NCBI RefSeq assembly: GCF_003597395.2
Contig: NC_133771.1
Span: 58,505,758-58,569,757 of the forward strand
DNA: 64,000 nt
Source: Chelonoidis abingdonii
Lineage: Eukaryota > Chordata > Testudines > Testudinidae
Direction: 5' to 3'
A program made the translations under genes and the position numbers. Positions 59,985 to 64,000 of this stretch are shown here, one piece after another. The notes beneath the pieces are model-generated. The model made no database searches and was not told the origin of the DNA. It saw only the letters and a list, made by a program, of their open reading frames with translations. How positions within the stretch are numbered: position 1 is the stretch's first letter; every line of letters starts with the position of its first letter.

Positions 59985-60317
59985 CAGTGCTTCTCAAAGC
60001 TGGTCCACCACTTGTTCAGGGAAAGCCCCTGGTGGGCCAGGCCAGTTTGTTTACCTGCCACATCTGCAGGTTTGGCCAATTGTGGCTCCAAATGGCCACA
60101 GGTCACCACTCTAGGCCAATGGGGGCAGCGGGAAGTGGCGCAGGCCAAGGGATGTGCTGGCCGCAGCTTCCCGACGCCCCCATTGGCCTGGAGTGGCTAA
60201 CTTCAGCCAGTGGGAGCCGCAGTAGGCCAGACCTGTGGATGTGACAGGTAAACAAACTGGCCCGGCCCGCCACGGGCTTTCCCTGAACAAGCCGCGGACT
60301 GGTTTTGAGAAGCACTG
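59985..60317. mobile_element. hAT MITE, 333 bp, palindromic
   Basis: Starts CAGTGCTTCTCAAAGCTGGT, ends TTTTGAGAAGCACTG. Flanks GTCTTGAT (59977-59984) and GTCTAGAG (60318-60325) agree in 5 of 8 bases. Its interior shares CTGGTGGGCC, TTTGTTTACCTGCC and GGCCAATGGGGGC with the 32185-32517 element, and the length is identical; the ends differ. Confidence 0.85.
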
Positions 60318-60325
60318 GTCTAGAG

Positions 60326-61143
60326 GCATGGAGATTGGGTGGATGGGGGATCAGCTCCTTGTATGTGGATCTCTCTCCCTGCAGCTGAGGAGCAATGGAT
60401 ACAGAAAGTGCGGGGAGCGGGAGCTTGCAGAGCTTCCTGCAGTTGGGGGAGAAATCTGGGGGTGGGTCTGACCTGGCACCAGATGCCATGCAGGGGAAGA
60501 GGAAGTACCATCCTCCCTAGCCCAGCTGGGACTAGCAGAGGTAGAAGCCACTAGCCAGGTCTTCCCCAGTCCCGCCCCCTGCACCACAGCGATTTACCTC
60601 TCTGCTGGTTACTCTGGGCACTCAAAACATACTGCTGGGGAGGGTCGCATGACCGCTCTTGTGGCTTCCCTTTGCTTCCCAGTCAGAAAGTCATTTTTCT
60701 GCAGGAAAGCAAAGAATTCTGCACATGTGCAGAATTTCCCACAGGAGTAGCCTATTGTATGGCCTGCAGAATAATGTGTCTAAATGAGTCTCATCCTTTT
60801 TAGCATACAGTACTAGTCCCTCTCACAAATGACTTGGGGAATTAATGATTGAAATTGCCATCATATTGCTGTAAGCTGGTTGTTAGCTTCGTGGAGAGGC
60901 AACAGGCATACAGACTCATTTGCATGCCTTCCCTGCAGCTGGGAACTGGAAGTGCTCCTACCGACTTGTTTTCTCCTGCACACCTTTGGTGGGGGCTGTA
61001 CTAGAATTCGTTCCTCATAAAGAAAATCTGAAGTTCAAAAATCCAAACAATTTAAGGGAAAAAAATGTACATGAAAGGGAAGTGGTCTGGAAAATAAAGC
61101 GAGCTCACAGAATACAGACAGCTGACAATACAAAAAAAAGTTA
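60326..61143. other. 5' flanking DNA, no feature recognised
   Basis: Non-coding; nothing I can name. Confidence 0.45.
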
Positions 61144-62757
61144 GGGCTGTCCAGTGATTAAAGAATTAATTGCAATTAATCACACTGTTAAATAATAGAC
61201 TATCATTCAAATATTTTGGGTGGTTTCTGTGTTTTCAAATATATTCATTTCAATTACAGCACAGAATACAAAGTGTACAGTACTCAGTTTATGTTTATTT
61301 TTATTACAAATATTTGTGCTGTAAAAAATAAAAGAATAGTATTTTTCAATTCACCTCATACAAGTCCTGTAGTGCAATCTCTTCATCATGAAAGTTGAAC
61401 TTACAAATGTAGAATTATGTACAAAAATAACTGCACTCAGAACAAAACAATCTAAAACTTTAGAACCTACAAGCCCACTCAGTCCCACTTCTTGTTCTGC
61501 CAATTGGTCAGACAAACATTTGTTTACTTGTGCAGTATATACTGCTGCCCGCCTGTTGTTTACAATGTCACCTGAAAGTGAGGACAGATGTTCACATGGA
61601 ACTGTTGTAGCCAGCATCACAAGATATTTACATTCTAAATGCCCTAAAGATTCAGATGTCCCTTCATGTTTCAACTATCATTCCAAAGGACACGTGTCCA
61701 TGTTGATGACAAGTTCTGCTCTATAATGATCCAAAGTAATGTGCACTGATGCATGTTCATTCTGATCATCTGAGTCAGATGCCACTAGCAGAAGGTCAAT
61801 TTTCTTTTTTTGGTGGTTTGGGTTCTGTAGTTTCCACATTGGACTATTTCTCTTTTAAGACTTCTGAAAGCATGCTCCACACCTTGTCCCTCTCAGATTT
61901 TGGACGGTACTTCCGATTCTTAAAACCTTCGGTTGACTGCTATAGCTATCTTTAGAAATCTCACATTGGTACCTTCTTTGTGTTTTGTCAAGAATACTTT
62001 CACTGCAGATTTAAAATAAACAACAACATGTGCTGGGTCATCATCCAAGACTGCTATAACATGAAATATATGGCAGAATGCAGGTAAAACAGAGCAGGAG
62101 ACATACAGTTCTCCCTCAAAAAGTTCATTCACAAATTTAATTAGCACATTATTTTTTTAACAAGCATCATCCGCATAGAAGCATGTCCTCTGGAATGGGG
62201 GGCCGAAGGATGAAGGAGCATACGAATGTTTAGCATATCTAGTTCATAAATACCTTGCAATGCTGGCTACAAAAGTGCGAATGCCTGTTCTCACTTACAG
62301 GCGACACAGTAAGTAATAAGCAGGCAGCATTATGTCCGGTGAATGTAAACAAACTTGTTCATCTTTGCAATTAGCTGAACAAAGTAGGACTGAGTGGACT
62401 TGTAGGCTCTAAAGTTTTAGGCTGTTTTGTTTGAATGCAGTTACATAACCAAAAAAGATAAAAATCTACATTTGTAAGTTGCACTTTCACTACAAAGATT
62501 GCTTTCCAGTACTTGTAGGAGATGAATTAAAAATACTATTTGTTTTTTATGTTTAGAGTGCAAATATTAGTAATCAAAAATATAAAGTGAGCACTGCACA
62601 CATTGTATTCTGTGTTGTAACTGAAATCAATATATTTGAAAATTTAGAAAAACATCCAAAAATATTTAATAATTTTCACTTGGAATTCTATTGCTTAATA
62701 TCACAATTAATTTTTTTGAGTTGAATCATTTGTGTTAACTGTGATTAATCAACAAAT
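61144..62757 (-). mobile_element. Fold-back hAT transposon remnant
   Basis: Left end AGGGCTGTCCAGTGATTAAA. Two long inverted arms (about 61144-61720 and 62145-62757) are diverged reverse complements: for example CACAGAATACAAAGTGTACAG at 61260 with CACATTGTATTCTGTG near 62600, and AAGCCCACTCAGTCC at 61470 with GGACTGAGTGGACTTG at 62388. The central 425 bp and the left arm carry a decayed transposase on the minus strand. hAT ends are usually short, so arms of about 600 bp must come from inverted duplication of the terminal region. Confidence 0.8.
61490..62147 (-). pseudogene. hAT transposase C-terminal remnant
   Basis: Minus strand: DDDPAHVVVYFKSAVKVFLT and KEGTNVRFLKIAIAVNRRF (about 62050-61920), then after a frameshift an acidic VASDSDDQNEHASVHITLD (about 61790-61735), then LECKYLVMLATTVPCEHLSS and LSGDIVNNRRAAV (61640-61545). 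The last block is the hAT dimerisation domain (family form ATPATSVPCERLFSLSG). Frame breaks and a TAA after CPLE show it is dead. Confidence 0.8.
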
Positions 62758-63232
62758 AACCAAAATGTAAAAGAAGCTATTGAAAATGGAGCCACTTCTC
62801 CCACTGATGTCTGATTCAGAGGTAGCCCTGAAGTGGAAGTGAGAAACTAAAGATGTTCTGGCCCTTGTCCTAATCTATCCTTTCCCCCACCTTCTCTTTT
62901 TTAAACAAGGGGCTGGTTATTTTCATTTAACACCAGTGATTTAGGCTTTACAGCAGCTACCATGATAACTGGTTGCATGCACACTGTACAGGTGGCCTGT
63001 GTTTCCTACCTGTGGAGCTTGTGTACTCTATAGGTGAATAGGCGGCAGGTTTGTATAATTTTCGGTGGTGCCCAAAATGGTAGTGCCCCCCCCCCGCTCC
63101 CACCCTGTAAGCCGATATAAAATGAAGCTACAACGCATTGGCTCCACAAGATTACAAGGGTCAATTAAAAGTGGAAAGTCAGAAGCAGCACTTGCCTGCT
63201 TCAATATACGGTCTTATATTTTGTTGCACCTG
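62758..63232. other. 5' flanking DNA
   Basis: Includes a C10 run at 63090-63099; nothing else recognised. Confidence 0.45.
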
Positions 63233-63720
63233 TTGTGACAAAGTGGAAATGTTCTTAATGTTTTCTCTGAATACTGTGTGGGTGCCTCAGTTTCCCCTGC
63301 AAGGTACCAACTGAAGGTGTTGGGGACAAAGATCAGGTTGCCTCTGCCAGAACAGAACAAAGTGAGGCGGGTGTTCAGTTGAGCTGGTGGGAATGAGAGC
63401 CAGAATCTTGGTGTAGGCTCCTTCCCCCAGATGGATCTGATCTGAGGGTCTGTCATTTCTGTATTAACAAGCTCTGTTTGTGACGTTGCTGATCCTGTGT
63501 CTAATAACGCTTGTTTACCGGCTGCTGAGATGTCACAGTCTGATGCAGGTTAGGTCCAGGGAACCTTGGTTCCAGGACTGCTGGCGTACTTGCTGTGGAA
63601 GTGCACAGCGTTGGAAGGGCAGTTGAACTGCTCGATGTCGACCCAGGTGAAAGGTGTAAGCTTCTGCCCTGCAGACAGTTTATGCACTCAGAGAGATGGG
63701 CTTCTCAGAGGGTCATGCTG
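63233..63720 (+). mobile_element. LTR piece, plus orientation, internally deleted
   Basis: Begins TGTGACAAAGTGGAAATG and continues GGGTGCCTCAGTTTCCCC, the start of an LTR family I recognise from turtle genomes; then jumps at CCCCTGCAAGG over a middle block to the TCTAATAACGCTTGTTTACC region (decayed AATAAA) and the 3' part. The skipped block is the one seen in reverse at 63870-64000. Confidence 0.7.
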
Positions 63721-63729
63721 CTTTGAATG

Positions 63730-64000
63730 GGTGCTCAAGCATCCGCTATGCTATATCAGACATGCGTCTCCCGAGAGAAAGATGCACTCCCCCTCTGCCT
63801 TTGTCTCTTTCCAGGCATATAGGAGCACCTAATCTTTTTATCCAAATCTTCAGTTGTGCCTTAGAAGTGAGAGGCACAGGCCATCAGTTGCCCGGAGGCA
63901 GGGTTTCGGCCATTCTCTGTGCAGACGGCATCACACTGGCACTCTAGGGCTCTACAACAATCACACAGCCTTATCCCACCATCTAGATCCTTGAGAAATG
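63730..64000 (-). mobile_element. LTR piece, minus orientation, cut by the window edge
   Basis: Read on the minus strand from 64000: CATTTCTCAAGGATCTAGAT, GGTGGGATAAGG, GTAGAGCCCTAGAG, CAGAGAATGGCCGAAACCC, GGCAACTGATGGCC, then down to GGAAAGAGACAAAGGCAGAG near 63810. This is the 5' and middle part of the same LTR family as 63233-63720. Confidence 0.65.

Overview
This window is vertebrate nuclear DNA, most likely from a turtle. The evidence is several CR1 LINEs of at least two lineages, tRNA-derived SINEs (one with a CR1-like tail), DIRS-type tyrosine-recombinase retrotransposons, hAT and PIF/Harbinger-like DNA elements with short MITE relatives, LTR pieces, and an RLE-type (R2/R4-like) LINE. 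Only one host gene is recognisable: B3GAT2 (galactosylgalactosylxylosylprotein 3-beta-glucuronosyltransferase 2, GlcAT-S), on the minus strand. The species is inferred from repeat content, not proven.

Layout. 1-22570 is B3GAT2 intron 2 (assuming exons 3-4 lie left of base 1): a noisy DIRS element with an inverted duplicate of its 5' half (about 165-8300), a Ty3/Gypsy integrase fragment, a Harbinger-like MITE, CR1, a second DIRS interrupted by CR1, and a hAT MITE. Exon 2 is 22571-22715. 22716-49706 is intron 1: CR1 copies, nested MITEs with a Harbinger-like element and a solo LTR, SINEs, a CR1 split by a 333-bp hAT MITE, a large palindrome built from an R2/R4-like LINE around a 25-N gap, a GC-rich hAT element, and a decayed minisatellite. 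Exon 1 is 49707-50210 inside a CpG island, with a complete solo LTR about 0.9 kb upstream of the ATG. 51504-64000 is 5' flanking DNA with few repeats until the second 333-bp hAT MITE, a fold-back hAT transposon remnant, and two LTR pieces in inverted orientation at the right edge.

How it works together. The gene is a four-exon Golgi enzyme gene in related vertebrates; here the membrane anchor, stem and the UDP/metal-binding DDD motif are in exon 1 and a central part of the catalytic domain is in exon 2, joined by canonical GT-AG sites in matching phase. Everything else is a record of insertions, many of them nested, whose order can be read from interrupted elements and target-site duplications.

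Quality. 1-8300 and about 36870-43030 have a far higher density of indels than the rest and both contain large inverted duplications. They look like unpolished long-read or gap-fill sequence, so structures there should be doubted before being called biological. I found no CRISPR array, operon, functional RNA gene or new multi-gene system.
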